Assembly (NCBI GenBank): GCA_002497295.1
Contig: DANO01000009.1
Span: 1-31,795, forward strand
Direction: 5' to 3'
Origin: Euryarchaeota archaeon UBA171
GTDB lineage: Archaea; Thermoplasmatota; Poseidoniia; Poseidoniales; Thalassarchaeaceae
Length of the DNA stretch: 31,795 bases
The translations under genes were made by a program, and so were the position numbers. Below, one piece after another: positions 1-8,800 of the stretch; the first letter of the stretch is position 1; each line of letters opens with the position of its first letter. The notes beneath the pieces were generated by a model. It had not been told where the DNA came from. It saw only the letters and a list, made by a program, of their open reading frames with translations, and did no database searches.

Positions 1-2
1 TA

Positions 3-302
3 ACAAGAGATGGAGTAATCCCTATTTCCGCCCTCATGGCGTCTGATAAGAATCTGCTTGACGCGCCATACGATGAGCGAATGTCCTGGATTGAACTACA
101 AGCCGAAGCTCTTGGATTCATACCAGCCGATAACATGGCAATTGAATCTGTAGTGGATGAAGTAATTTCAGAACATGCAGAATTAATCGAAGCCAGAGGC
201 CAAGCATCTATCGGACCACTTATGGGTGTGGTAATGGCTAGGCTAGGCGGGGCAGCCGACGGCAAGGCCGTGAGCCAGATTCTGAGACAGAAAATCGGTT
301 AA
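3..302 (+). CDS. gatE: C-terminal end of Glu-tRNA(Gln) amidotransferase subunit (GatE or GatB), 5' partial
   Basis: The reading frame is open from the left edge of the window, so this is the tail of a longer gene; the ATG at 36 is internal. The final ~90 residues form the helical tRNA-binding domain shared by GatB, GatE and YqeY. It ends in the family-typical GPLMGVVMARLGGAADGK followed by VSQILRQKI. The enzyme amidates Glu-tRNA(Gln) to Gln-tRNA(Gln) with GatD (archaeal GatDE) or with GatA/GatC (GatCAB). Archaeal context favours GatE, but the visible part does not separate GatE from GatB, so the symbol is tentative. The stop is at 300-302, followed 4 nt later by a small AT-rich inverted repeat. 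Confidence 0.75.
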   Translation, partial: TRDGVIPISALMASDKNLLDAPYDERMSWIELQAEALGFIPADNMAIESVVDEVISEHAELIEARGQASIGPLMGVVMARLGGAADGKAVSQILRQKIG

Positions 303-306
303 TCTT

Positions 307-322
307 GGAAATAATATTTTCC
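307..322. repeat. AT-rich inverted repeat after gatE; possible terminator or promoter element
   Basis: GGAAA (307-311) and TTTCC (318-322) are perfect complements around a six-base TAATAT loop, and the right arm lies in a short T run. It lies 4 nt after the gatE/gatB stop and about 40 nt before the lipoprotein start. It could be a weak T-rich archaeal terminator or part of an upstream promoter. The stem is short and may be chance. Confidence 0.25.
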
Positions 323-361
323 GAATACCGGATTATCAACTAACTTCTTAGACCCGATCTG

Positions 362-838
362 GTGTCTTTAGTTTCCATGCTTGCCAATTCTAGATTAACT
401 CTGACCATCACACTCCTGATTGTAACCGCATCCGCTCTTTCTGGATGTACCTCTGAAACAGATCCGCTTACTGAGGATGAAATAGGCGATTTGAGAGTAG
501 TTGTAACTTTGGATTTTGTAGGCCAGGGCGATCAGACAGCGAATTTAGCAGACAGACTTGATGAAGGAAGCATCACATTCGATCCGATTCATGTGGCACC
601 CAATGTCACGGCATACAGAGTCATGGAAGCACTACAACTCAGGGAGAACTTCACCATCGATGTAACATATTACGTTGGAATGGGTGCATTTGTTCACACC
701 ATCGATGGTGTTTCTGGAGCTGAAGACTGGTCCACTTACTGGGGCTTCTATCACGAGGGGGAGATGGCTGATGTTGGAGCATCAAGCTTTGAGATAACCT
801 CGGATACCAATCTAAGTTGGATCATCACTCCCGCTTGA
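362..838 (+). CDS. Lipoprotein with DUF4430 / transcobalamin C-terminal-like domain
   Basis: This is a small exported lipoprotein of 158 residues. The N-terminus has one Arg and a hydrophobic stretch ending in the lipobox LSGC (Cys at about residue 29), so it is probably lipid-anchored outside the membrane. The mature part resembles the DUF4430 / transcobalamin-like C-terminal fold: a Tyr-rich strand, then VHTIDGVSGAEDWSTYWGFY, then a GASSFEI segment and a final Trp-containing strand. In vertebrate B12 carriers this fold covers cobalamin, and in bacteria DUF4430 lipoproteins often neighbour ECF transporter S components. That is the case here, since the next gene is such a component. GTG at 362 is chosen because ATTATC at about 331-337 sits at leaderless-promoter distance; ATG at 377 also gives a good signal peptide. 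The cobalamin ligand is inferred. Confidence 0.65.
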   Translation: MSLVSMLANSRLTLTITLLIVTASALSGCTSETDPLTEDEIGDLRVVVTLDFVGQGDQTANLADRLDEGSITFDPIHVAPNVTAYRVMEALQLRENFTIDVTYYVGMGAFVHTIDGVSGAEDWSTYWGFYHEGEMADVGASSFEITSDTNLSWIITPA

Positions 839-902
839 TTCTCGAAGTCCTTTCTGCCTTTTCTCCAAGAATGACTATGAAGCATCTACCAGAGGCGAAG
901 AT

Positions 903-1556
903 ATGTACGACTTTCACAACTTTGCATTGACACCCATGCAAGATTTGATCGTCAACATCACAATTCTGTCTTTACTGGTGCTTGCAATCCTGAGAGCAGA
1001 GAGGCGGATGGAGACCTCTAGTCCATTTGCAATTCTAGCAATAATAACACTATTCTGCGTCGCAGGGAGAATCCTATTGGACCCAATTCCCAATGTCCAA
1101 CCAGTGACGGTTACTATAATTCTAGTTGGCATATTCTATGGAGCACCATGGGCGATTGCCGTCTCAGGCATTGTCGCACTCAGCACCAATATGATCTTCT
1201 TGGGCCATGGACCATGGACTTTATTCCAAGTCATTGGATGGGCAACCGTTGGAGTGGCCGGCTCGATCTTCGCTGAGAAATTAATCGTAGATGGCCGGAT
1301 AGCCGTGGGGAGACTGATGGTCTTAGCAGCAGTCTCCGCATTCGCATTCGATTGGATAGTTTCCACAAGTATACTTCTGAATCACGACTTCTCGACCTTA
1401 CTGACATATTTGGCCAATGGCATCGTATTCGACATGTATCATGCCGCTGGCAACGTAGCATTCGTCGCTTGGCTTGCAAACCCCTTTTCCCATCTCATGT
1501 TACGCCATAAGATAGCGTCCAGCGGTCGAGCGGTGAGCGAAGTTGTCACGAACTGA
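903..1556 (+). CDS. ECF transporter S component (substrate-binding membrane subunit)
   Basis: This is a polytopic membrane protein of 217 residues with about six hydrophobic helices: residues ~15-30, 40-58, 65-95, 105-125, 137-158 and 170-195. The central part, with its short Asn/Pro-containing link (LDPIPNVQPVTVTIILVGIF) and the later GPWTLFQVIGWATVG segment, looks like the S component of energy-coupling-factor importers. Such subunits bind a vitamin and dock on a shared EcfA/EcfT module, which is not in this window. The DUF4430-like lipoprotein 64 nt upstream suggests a lipoprotein plus S-component pair, and cobalamin or a related compound is the best guess. The family call comes from the helix pattern and local motifs; the substrate is inference. 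Confidence 0.6.
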   Translation: MYDFHNFALTPMQDLIVNITILSLLVLAILRAERRMETSSPFAILAIITLFCVAGRILLDPIPNVQPVTVTIILVGIFYGAPWAIAVSGIVALSTNMIFLGHGPWTLFQVIGWATVGVAGSIFAEKLIVDGRIAVGRLMVLAAVSAFAFDWIVSTSILLNHDFSTLLTYLANGIVFDMYHAAGNVAFVAWLANPFSHLMLRHKIASSGRAVSEVVTN

Positions 1557-1566
1557 TGAAATCACA

Positions 1567-1908
1567 ATGGTCATAGTGACCCGTAAAGACCTACATCTTT
1601 CCAAGGGAAAACTCGCAGCACAGGTTGGCCACGCTGTTATGGAATGCGCACTAAAAGCAGACCGGGTCATTCCAAAGACTCTTGAACGATACCGTAAGGA
1701 AGGCGCTAGAAAGATCGTTGTCGCTGTCAAGGACGCCGATGAGATGAAGCGGCTCTACGGAGCGATTTCATCAGTCGGTATCGTATGTCATCTGGTCAAG
1801 GATGCAGGACACACAGAGATACCCCCTGGAACGATGACGGTCATGGGTATCGGACCTGCTCCAAGGGACAGCATAGACGCTTTCACGGCAGATTTGCAGC
1901 TGGTTTGA
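1567..1908 (+). CDS. pth2: Peptidyl-tRNA hydrolase, archaeal/eukaryotic type Pth2
   Basis: Pth2 releases peptides from prematurely dropped peptidyl-tRNA so the tRNA can be recycled. At 113 residues from ATG 1567 it is the usual archaeal length. Family motifs are clear: VTRKDLHLSKGKLAAQVGHA at the N-terminus (with the conserved Lys and His), KIVVAVKDADEM in the middle, and DAGHTEIPPGTMTVMGIGPA near the end. TTG at 1543 would overlap the preceding S-component gene, but family members begin almost directly at the VIV strand, so ATG 1567 is preferred. The start lies 10 nt after the upstream stop, so co-transcription is likely, although the functions are unrelated. Confidence 0.93.
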   Translation: MVIVTRKDLHLSKGKLAAQVGHAVMECALKADRVIPKTLERYRKEGARKIVVAVKDADEMKRLYGAISSVGIVCHLVKDAGHTEIPPGTMTVMGIGPAPRDSIDAFTADLQLV

Positions 1909-1940
1909 AGCATAGGAACGGTAACATATGGTTGCATTTG

Positions 1941-2474
1941 GTGAGTGGCGTGGTTCAGCAGATTCAGATCGATGCGGATCAGCAGACAACACTACTCAGT
2001 AGATGCCCAGGCCTCAGAAATATCATTCAATGGCTCGATTCAATCGATAGAAGACCAGGTTTAAGCGAGCTCGAATCGAAATTATCCTCTCAAGAATTCG
2101 AAATCAGCGCCTTGAGAGATTGCATAGGATCAACCCATGATGGATATCAGAGAAATGTGATAAAGCGAACACAGCACTACGAAATTGTCGCAATTTGCTG
2201 GAGGCCCGGCCAGTTAACCCCGATCCATGACCACAAGGGCAGCGATTGCGCATTCTTGATACTCGAGGGCGTATCGACAGAGCGCATATTCGAGATCGAT
2301 CAACTCGGAAAGGCCGTACATACCTCCACAAGACATTACTCGCCAGGGGAAATATGCGCTGCAGAGGAGCCTGATATCCATCAAGTCGTTAATGAGCAGG
2401 AGTCCGAGCTAGTAAACCTCCACATATACACGCCCCCGTTGAGCGAATTCATGATTTACGCGCCCGCAGAGTGA
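1941..2474 (+). CDS. Cysteine dioxygenase (type I, cupin)
   Basis: The enzyme oxidises L-cysteine with O2 to cysteine sulfinate using one Fe(II) held by three His. From GTG 1941 the protein has 177 residues. The ligands are visible as H96-x-H98 in PGQLTPIHDHKGSDC and H147 in EPDIHQVVN. The substrate-binding Tyr and Arg occur as Y69-x-R71-N, matching Y58/R60 of mammalian CDO. C103, five residues after the second His, and Y163 in NLHIYTPP occupy the positions of the mammalian Cys93-Tyr157 thioether cofactor; many bacterial homologues have Gly in place of that Cys. The start is uncertain: GTG 1941, GTG 1950 and TTG 1932/1938 are all in frame. The last 19 nt overlap the convergent aminotransferase gene. 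Confidence 0.85.
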   Translation: MSGVVQQIQIDADQQTTLLSRCPGLRNIIQWLDSIDRRPGLSELESKLSSQEFEISALRDCIGSTHDGYQRNVIKRTQHYEIVAICWRPGQLTPIHDHKGSDCAFLILEGVSTERIFEIDQLGKAVHTSTRHYSPGEICAAEEPDIHQVVNEQESELVNLHIYTPPLSEFMIYAPAE

Positions 2475-3736
2475 TCAGACTCCTCTTTGTACCTCTCATA
2501 CACCTCTCTGAAGAGTGCAACGTCTGACTCATATGAATCCGGCAGTAATGGCCCGAAGGAGAATCTGAAGAACCGAGAATACGGGCTCTGATAGCCAGGA
2601 TCTTTTGAGTGGGGCCTGTCCATATCGCAGTCACTGGCGCAAAGAATGGCCGCTCCGTGTTTGAAAAGCCGTTTATTCAACTCACTACTGGTCATACCTT
2701 CAGGCAATTCGAGCCAATGGTAGAAACCCCCATCTCCCGTGTAAACGCTCAAACCCATGTCTTCGAATGCCTTTCCATAACGTTCGCGTTGCCAATTGTA
2801 GTGCTGCTCTACCGCCTTGCGCGCCTTCTGAACTCTCTTCGGCTCAAGGAGCTTGACGGCATAGTGCTGTGAAGGATGACTAACCCCTCCCATCCCGAAA
2901 CTCGAATAGTTTGCCATGGTCTCGATATTCGTCTTGCTTGCAATGATCCAACCCACGCGAATACCCGGTGACTGAAGCCCCTTCGTACAGGCCCCCGCGA
3001 GGAATATATTGCTCGAGTCAAGGTCTCTAACAAACTCAATCCCGCTTACCGACGGGGAGTGAAACATTTCATACGCTTCATCAAGTAAAAGTCCGTTTCC
3101 GGGCTCTTCAGACCTCTCTATCAGATCCTTCAACTCATCACCCCATCGAGTTTGACCGGATGGATTCTGTGGGTTTGAGATGACCGGCATCAAACCTACT
3201 CCATCAGGAATTCCCGAACGATCGAAATAATCTGAATTTTTGGGATGGAAATTATTCTCTTTAGTATATGCAACGGTTTCGTAAGCGGTATTCGTCTGAG
3301 TTAGTATGTCCAGATAAGCTGGCCATTCTATGCTTCCAATCCTTACTTTTACATGTTCTTTGAGGAATGCCATAACCGTGTAAATACCCGGCCTTCCCCC
3401 TGCAAAGACCATCACGTTATCTGGGGTGATTGATGAGCCGTATTGTGAATTATAGTACTCCACAATCGATTCTCGCAACAGGGGGTGCCCCCAGGCTTTA
3501 GGGTAGAATCGATCTTCCCATGTTACTTCGACGCTATCGGGAAGAGACGGACCGCCAAATTTGTCAAGTGCCCTAGTCAGCGGAAAACCTTGCGACCAAG
3601 GATGCGTTCCTTCAGCACCCATGAACTCTCCAAAGCTGTCTTTGAAAGCGTAGAGCGTCTCATATATGCCCATGGGAGGGCAGTTATCTGAGAGGAAGAA
3701 ATGAGTTTTCGCTACAGATTTTCCACTATCCACCAT
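2456..3736 (-). CDS. PLP-dependent aminotransferase, class I/II (fold type I)
   Basis: From ATG 3736 the protein has 426 residues. It carries fold-type-I aminotransferase landmarks: SNPQNPSG (substrate-side Asn191), LLLDEAY (Asp219 for the pyridine nitrogen, Tyr222), the Schiff-base Lys252 in GACTKGLQSPG, and Arg260 in GIRVGW. It should move an amino group between an amino acid and a 2-oxoacid; the donor cannot be read from sequence. A longer form from ATG 3796 is possible, but TTTATC at about 3757-3762 sits at leaderless distance from 3736. The gene converges on the cysteine dioxygenase with a 19-nt overlap and diverges from the threonine aldolase. Transamination of cysteine sulfinate is an attractive role, but only by proximity. 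Confidence 0.82.
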   Translation of the reverse strand: MVDSGKSVAKTHFFLSDNCPPMGIYETLYAFKDSFGEFMGAEGTHPWSQGFPLTRALDKFGGPSLPDSVEVTWEDRFYPKAWGHPLLRESIVEYYNSQYGSSITPDNVMVFAGGRPGIYTVMAFLKEHVKVRIGSIEWPAYLDILTQTNTAYETVAYTKENNFHPKNSDYFDRSGIPDGVGLMPVISNPQNPSGQTRWGDELKDLIERSEEPGNGLLLDEAYEMFHSPSVSGIEFVRDLDSSNIFLAGACTKGLQSPGIRVGWIIASKTNIETMANYSSFGMGGVSHPSQHYAVKLLEPKRVQKARKAVEQHYNWQRERYGKAFEDMGLSVYTGDGGFYHWLELPEGMTSSELNKRLFKHGAAILCASDCDMDRPHSKDPGYQSPYSRFFRFSFGPLLPDSYESDVALFREVYERYKEESDHSAGA

Positions 3737-3793
3737 GTCCTCGCGAGAAGACCGAGATAAATCATCATGTCCCCCTTGTAGGAAGCTCAAAAC

Positions 3794-3804
3794 CATATAA
3801 TTTT
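3794..3804. promoter_or_regulatory. TATA-like element between divergent aminotransferase and threonine aldolase genes
   Basis: CATATAATTTT lies at 3794-3804. Read on the plus strand, its centre is about 23 nt before TTG 3821, the expected spacing for a leaderless archaeal promoter driving the threonine aldolase. The complementary AATTATATG could also serve minus-strand transcription. No BRE was identified with confidence. Confidence 0.4.
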
Positions 3805-3820
3805 CACACGAACATCCTAT

Positions 3821-4891
3821 TTGGTCGAGCCAATCCGGTGTGACGTGAGATACGCTGCCAGTGACCGAGTTGACCTCAGAAGCGACACAGTCACACAACC
3901 AACTCCAGGCATGAGGAGAGCAATGGCTGAAGCCGACGTTGGCGATGATGTATTGGGAGACGACCCTACTGTAATCGAACTCCAGAATAGATTAGCGAGA
4001 CTTACCGGTAAAGATGCCGCTCTTTTCGTTCCGTCTGGAACGATGTCCAATGCAATATCAATCAGAGCACAAACAAGCCCAGGGGATGAGATAGTAGCAG
4101 AAAGATACAGCCATATCTACATCTACGAAGGTGGAGGATATGCAGCATTATCTGGATGTTCGATAGCACTCGTCTCGGGTGCCCGAGGTATAATGCGTCC
4201 AGAGGATATCAAAAACTCGATCCGAAAAGGAGATGGAAGCCTTGGCCACTACCCAAATGGGTCATTAGTATGCGTTGAGAACACCACTAACCGCGGAGGT
4301 GGCGCAATTTACCCACAGGAAACAATGGATTCGATATGCAAGATCGCCAAAGATAACAACTGTAACTCTCACTTGGATGGCGCTAGGATGTTCAATGCAG
4401 TCGTCGCCACAGGAACCCCTCCAGATAGAATGGTCCGTGATTTCGATACGGTTTCGATATGCCTCTCGAAAGGCCTTGGGTCCCCGGTGGGGTCTGTTTT
4501 AGTTGGCTCGAATGAAACCATCAGCCTTGCGCATAGGTGGAGGAAGATGTTCGGAGGCGGCATGCGCCAAGCAGGAATCATCGCAGCCGCAGGAATATAC
4601 GCCCTAGAAAATCACGTTGAACGCCTCATTGAGGACCATATCAACGCCCATACATTGGCTGAAGCCATCAATGACATGGACGGCTTTACCATAGATATGG
4701 AATCGGTTGAGACAAATATGGTTTACATTAAAACTGCTGGCGAGAATGCAGAAAATATCGTTGAGAAATTATCGGAAGATGGCATTGACGTGCTTTCGAT
4801 AGACGAATCTAATATCCGGGTAGTGACACATCTTCACATCACCCCTGAAGATATTGAAAGGACCATCTCTGCATTCTCAAAGCTGACGTAG
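3821..4891 (+). CDS. ltaE: Low-specificity L-threonine aldolase
   Basis: This PLP enzyme cleaves L-threonine or L-allo-threonine to glycine and acetaldehyde, supplying glycine. It has 356 residues, the family length. The hallmark N-terminus DLRSDTVTQPTPGMRRAM is followed by VGDDVLGDDPTV, PSGTMSNAI, the cofactor-stacking His98 in YSHIYIYE, HLDGARMFNA (Asp186, Arg189) and the Schiff-base Lys217 in SICLSKGLGSPVGS. TTG 3821 is used because the TATA-like element fits it; GTG 3845 is an alternative that begins nearer the conserved DLRSDTVT block. The gene overlaps the longest possible form of the divergent aminotransferase but not the preferred form. Confidence 0.92.
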   Translation: MVEPIRCDVRYAASDRVDLRSDTVTQPTPGMRRAMAEADVGDDVLGDDPTVIELQNRLARLTGKDAALFVPSGTMSNAISIRAQTSPGDEIVAERYSHIYIYEGGGYAALSGCSIALVSGARGIMRPEDIKNSIRKGDGSLGHYPNGSLVCVENTTNRGGGAIYPQETMDSICKIAKDNNCNSHLDGARMFNAVVATGTPPDRMVRDFDTVSICLSKGLGSPVGSVLVGSNETISLAHRWRKMFGGGMRQAGIIAAAGIYALENHVERLIEDHINAHTLAEAINDMDGFTIDMESVETNMVYIKTAGENAENIVEKLSEDGIDVLSIDESNIRVVTHLHITPEDIERTISAFSKLT

Positions 4892-4900
4892 GTCCGAACG

Positions 4901-4910
4901 CTTCTTATCC
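4901..4910 (+). promoter_or_regulatory. TATA-like element upstream of the thioredoxin-like gene
   Basis: CTTCTTATCC is centred about 26 nt before ATG 4932, the spacing of a leaderless archaeal promoter. It would make the gene at 4932 the first gene of a separate transcription unit continuing into the addB-like and addA-like genes. Confidence 0.3.
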
Positions 4911-4931
4911 GCAGTCAGCGACCTAGTTCTG

Positions 4932-5891
4932 ATGAGGGTGAGAGCGTACTCCATCCTAATCCTCTTCGCGGTCATGTCGATGACTGCAATCTCATCAGGT
5001 CAGTCAAACTCAGGAGAAATGCCATGGATCGACGCCACCGAAGACTCCGATGGAGGATCCGTTGCAATATTATCAACTTCAGCCAACAACCATTCTTCCT
5101 CCTCATCATCAGTCTCAGAGGCTCCGATACTGATTGAAGTCTATACAGCCACATGGTGTGAAACCTGCATACCTGCTGAGGACGCCCTTGAATCAGAGAC
5201 ATCTGAATTGGATGTAGAGATAATCAAGTTCCATCGTCATCTTTTCGAGATTGAAGATCCGTTTGGTAACAACAACACTGAGGGGCGGTGGCTAAGCAGA
5301 TACGGGCCTGCTTCAGTTGCTGCTGGTGAGAATGCTCGAACACCTCCAACGGTTATCGTATCCGGAGAGCGTATGCACATTGGATCAACCCCTTCGGTAG
5401 GCATGACTCTGGACGAAGAATACCGAGAAAGCCTCAATCTTGTCACCTCCCCCCCAATCAGTGAAAATTCGAGTTTAGAAATCACATGGGATGGCCAAAT
5501 CCTCGATTGGTCGTGGGAGTGGGAAGAAGAGAAATCGAGATGTAGGACCACGTGCGATTCAGTTACCACCGACCTCACCTTGTTAATCAAGGAGACATCA
5601 GGCGATTTCCCGGAGGGAGCGAACGGACAAGGCGTGTACCACAACATCCTTCGCGATGCGATGCCCTTAGATTCAACAGGCTCGATGAACCTTGAACTTC
5701 CTTCTGCATGGGACGGAGACGACCTCGAACTAGTCTTCATCGTCGACTGGGTAGAGCACCCACCGAAAACCTCTCTATTTCAGGAACTACCTTTCGAGAG
5801 TCCCCTTTCTGTAATCGCAATCATATTTCTGGGCGCGATAATTGCCCCTTTAACACGAAAATTCGACGCCGGGTTCAATAACCCTCGATGA
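4932..5891 (+). CDS. Exported, membrane-anchored thioredoxin-fold protein
   Basis: A 319-residue protein with an N-terminal signal sequence (residues ~4-23), a Ser-rich linker (~50-62) and a thioredoxin-like domain. The redox motif is TATWCETC, with Cys76 and Cys79, and the likely cis-Pro loop is ARTPPTVIV. A C-terminal hydrophobic helix (~291-309) followed by basic residues suggests anchoring with the domain outside the cell. A second Cys pair (CRTTC, ~205-209) may form a structural disulfide. It probably acts in thiol-disulfide exchange on exported proteins. Its stop overlaps the next gene's ATG (ATGA at 5888-5891), which implies translational coupling to the AddB-like nuclease, an unexpected partner. 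Confidence 0.7.
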   Translation: MRVRAYSILILFAVMSMTAISSGQSNSGEMPWIDATEDSDGGSVAILSTSANNHSSSSSSVSEAPILIEVYTATWCETCIPAEDALESETSELDVEIIKFHRHLFEIEDPFGNNNTEGRWLSRYGPASVAAGENARTPPTVIVSGERMHIGSTPSVGMTLDEEYRESLNLVTSPPISENSSLEITWDGQILDWSWEWEEEKSRCRTTCDSVTTDLTLLIKETSGDFPEGANGQGVYHNILRDAMPLDSTGSMNLELPSAWDGDDLELVFIVDWVEHPPKTSLFQELPFESPLSVIAIIFLGAIIAPLTRKFDAGFNNPR

Positions 5892-8800
5892 TGCTCTCTG
5901 TATCCGACATGACTATCCTATCGAGACTCACTGTTGAGGAGGTCCCACCCGGGCCTTTGCCCCAATGGGTGAATGAACAAGCAGTGAGGCAGGCTAGAAA
6001 CAGCATATCGATGCCCAATTGTAGTAAAATGATCTTCATTCATCCCAATCAGGCTTCAAGAAGGGAGATGCTCGATCTAATAGAAAATGAGGTACCAGCA
6101 TTCGATCGCTCACCTCACCACACTCTAGGCTCTCTGACTTTTGCTCTTGGAGCTGACCTGCAACTTCAAAATCCTATCAAAAGAGATCCTGTCCTGGATG
6201 AATGCACTCATATTCTAACTGCCCGCGCCGCTGAAAAGCTCAGATTTCCATATCTCCATCCTCTTGAGAATAGAGTATGGCACCGCAGCAAGACAGAAGC
6301 ACTAATCGAACTCCATAGCACGCTCTCGACGGAGGATTCGATTGAAGGGTGGGTCGGAGCGACAGAAGCACTAGAATTTAGGAAGATACTCGATCATATT
6401 TCAGAAAATTTAGGTGGCACACATCCAGATTTATTCACTTCTAAAATAGTCAACATGTTGGAAACAATCGAAAGCTTCACTCCATTTACCCTCGAAGAAA
6501 TTGATGGCATCTTGATGCTAGATCACGATCCATCACTCCCTAGCCTAAATCTTAGATTGATGACGGCGATTACCAGATTCGTTCCAGTACATCAGCTCAC
6601 ACATTCCGGAAGTTACCGCTTGGGAGAACACGGAATACAGGTCCGAGATATCTATCCAATCAGTGAAATGAAAGAACTTCCATCATGGATTCCAAGACAC
6701 TCATTGAATATCAATCAAACAGAGAATGAGGTACGTGACATCGAAATAGAAATCGAGAAGGATTCCGCCAGGGCCGCTGCAATGCTCATATCCGAGACAA
6801 GATCATCCAATCCAAACGCCTCGATACTGATAATCGATCCAGACTGGCAGAAAAGAGCATCAGAATGGCGTCGATCAATCGAATCGATACCCTCCATTAT
6901 ACCGCCCTATGAACTTCAGCCGCGACTCACAAACCCGTTGATGAGGTTGATTGTAGCCTCTTTGTCCCTAGCACAAGGGAACCGTGCATTTTCACTTGAA
7001 AAAATTCGTGAAATTGGAATAAATGATCATTTAACAATCCTCCTAGATCCCATCCCCCATTCTTCTAACTCCAACATCATCCCCCGGTGTCATCTGGATC
7101 TTCTCGAGAAACACGCCCGTGACAGCCACATAACTGGCGGCCCAGGTGCGATTCAAGAATGGTTAGGATCCCTATCTAAGCCAAGGGAGCCGGAAGATGT
7201 TGAAAGATGGGAGGAACTCCAAAGATGGGAGGAACTCCAATGGTGGATGCTAAGTCTTGTCAACTCGATACGACATTTACTATCAGATTGGGAAATCGAA
7301 TCAATCAGTGAAAGATCTCTCTATGTTGGTTGTTCTACTGGCAAAACCCTCCATCTTCCTAAGCCATATCAAGATTCGAATGAGTGGTTAGAAGCACTCT
7401 TGTCCAGCATCTCGATGACTGAGATAGAATCACATCAACTAGCGAACAACAGTTTGGCCCAGCAGACTGTAGAATTTATCCGAAAACAAACGTCATATCT
7501 AGCCAAATCAATGAAATCTCTTGGCATAAATTTAGAGAAATCAGGTCCATCATGGACGGAAAGAATACTCCGGGTTATAGCAGACCCTGAAATTAAATCA
7601 CAGATAATCAATGACCCCAATCTGAGGATACTCGCTCCAAAGGACGCATTGGGATGTACGGCGGATATAGTGCTGATGACCCATCTTTCATCCACTTCAT
7701 GGCCGATGCATACACCAAGAGTTCCACTTCTTGGAGAAGAAGACAGACACGCACTAAACATACTGAGACCAGACTCCAAGATAAAATCTGCAAGACACTC
7801 TATGCGACATCTTCTCCATGCTGCCCCTGTGGTGGCAGTAATACATGTAGGACAAGACAACCAAGACCACCCTCCATCATTCATTCTCGATGAATGGCTC
7901 AATCATCAACATAAACCCGCTAAGGAAGAGATGTCGAGAGAGCAACTTTCGGAAGGACCAAGATATCGTTTGATGAACGACGGCAATAATCTAAGGTCTG
8001 GGAAACCAGCTTCGATGAAGCCACTAGGGACTTCATCCCCACTTTTACAACTCAGTAGTGATTTGATTACTGATATGCTGTCCAGAAGACCAACATCACC
8101 AGATGATGATGGCTATCTCCCTGAGAGATCTCTTTCCAGACTTCTCATGCCACCTTCGGAGAATCTAATATCAGCACCTTCAAGAGCGGTAAAAAATTCT
8201 CCAAGATCCAATCAACGCTGGCCAGTGGTGGAAGCCGGAAAATCATCCTCGAAGACCGCTACCATCGATCCAAGACCGATAATCCCTTGGCGTTCAAACA
8301 TACATGAGCATGATCAAAGACAAGGTCACAGCGACATTACCATACAGCGTAAAACATGGTCTCCCAGTCGATTGAAAGCATGGCTCGACTGCCCTCGTCG
8401 TGGCTGGCTCACACAAAGGCTCTCGATTTCTGAAGATGAGAGGACGAGTCAAGACTTAGACCCGAGAGTATATGGAAACATACTCCACGCCATCCATCAC
8501 GACATATTGAGCACCGTACTAGGCGTCGAAGAGGGATCTGAAGAATTAGAAGCCAATCTCGAAAACCGCCCAATTTCTCTCGCAACTAGCGGCATAAAAA
8601 TCGATGATCTGATGTTGATAGGTTTGAACTCGTTAGCCGGCAGGGCTCCATGGCTAACTAGGACAGACGCAGTCGCTGTCCAACGTCTTTGGATGCTTAC
8701 TGGAATGCGTTCAAAGGAGTGGGGTCTGTGGCTTTCAGATCCTCGACCAGTAGCCCCCGCAGGGAGAATAGGTGCCATGATAATGGCAGACATCAGGACA

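Noticed and set aside
5045..5125. Ser-rich run in the thioredoxin-like protein as a possible frameshift or repeat artefact
   Set aside because: The frame is continuous through signal peptide, linker and CXXC domain; a flexible linker explains it.
7435..7902. 155-codon minus-strand frame inside the addB-like gene
   Set aside because: Antisense shadow with no motif or start signal.
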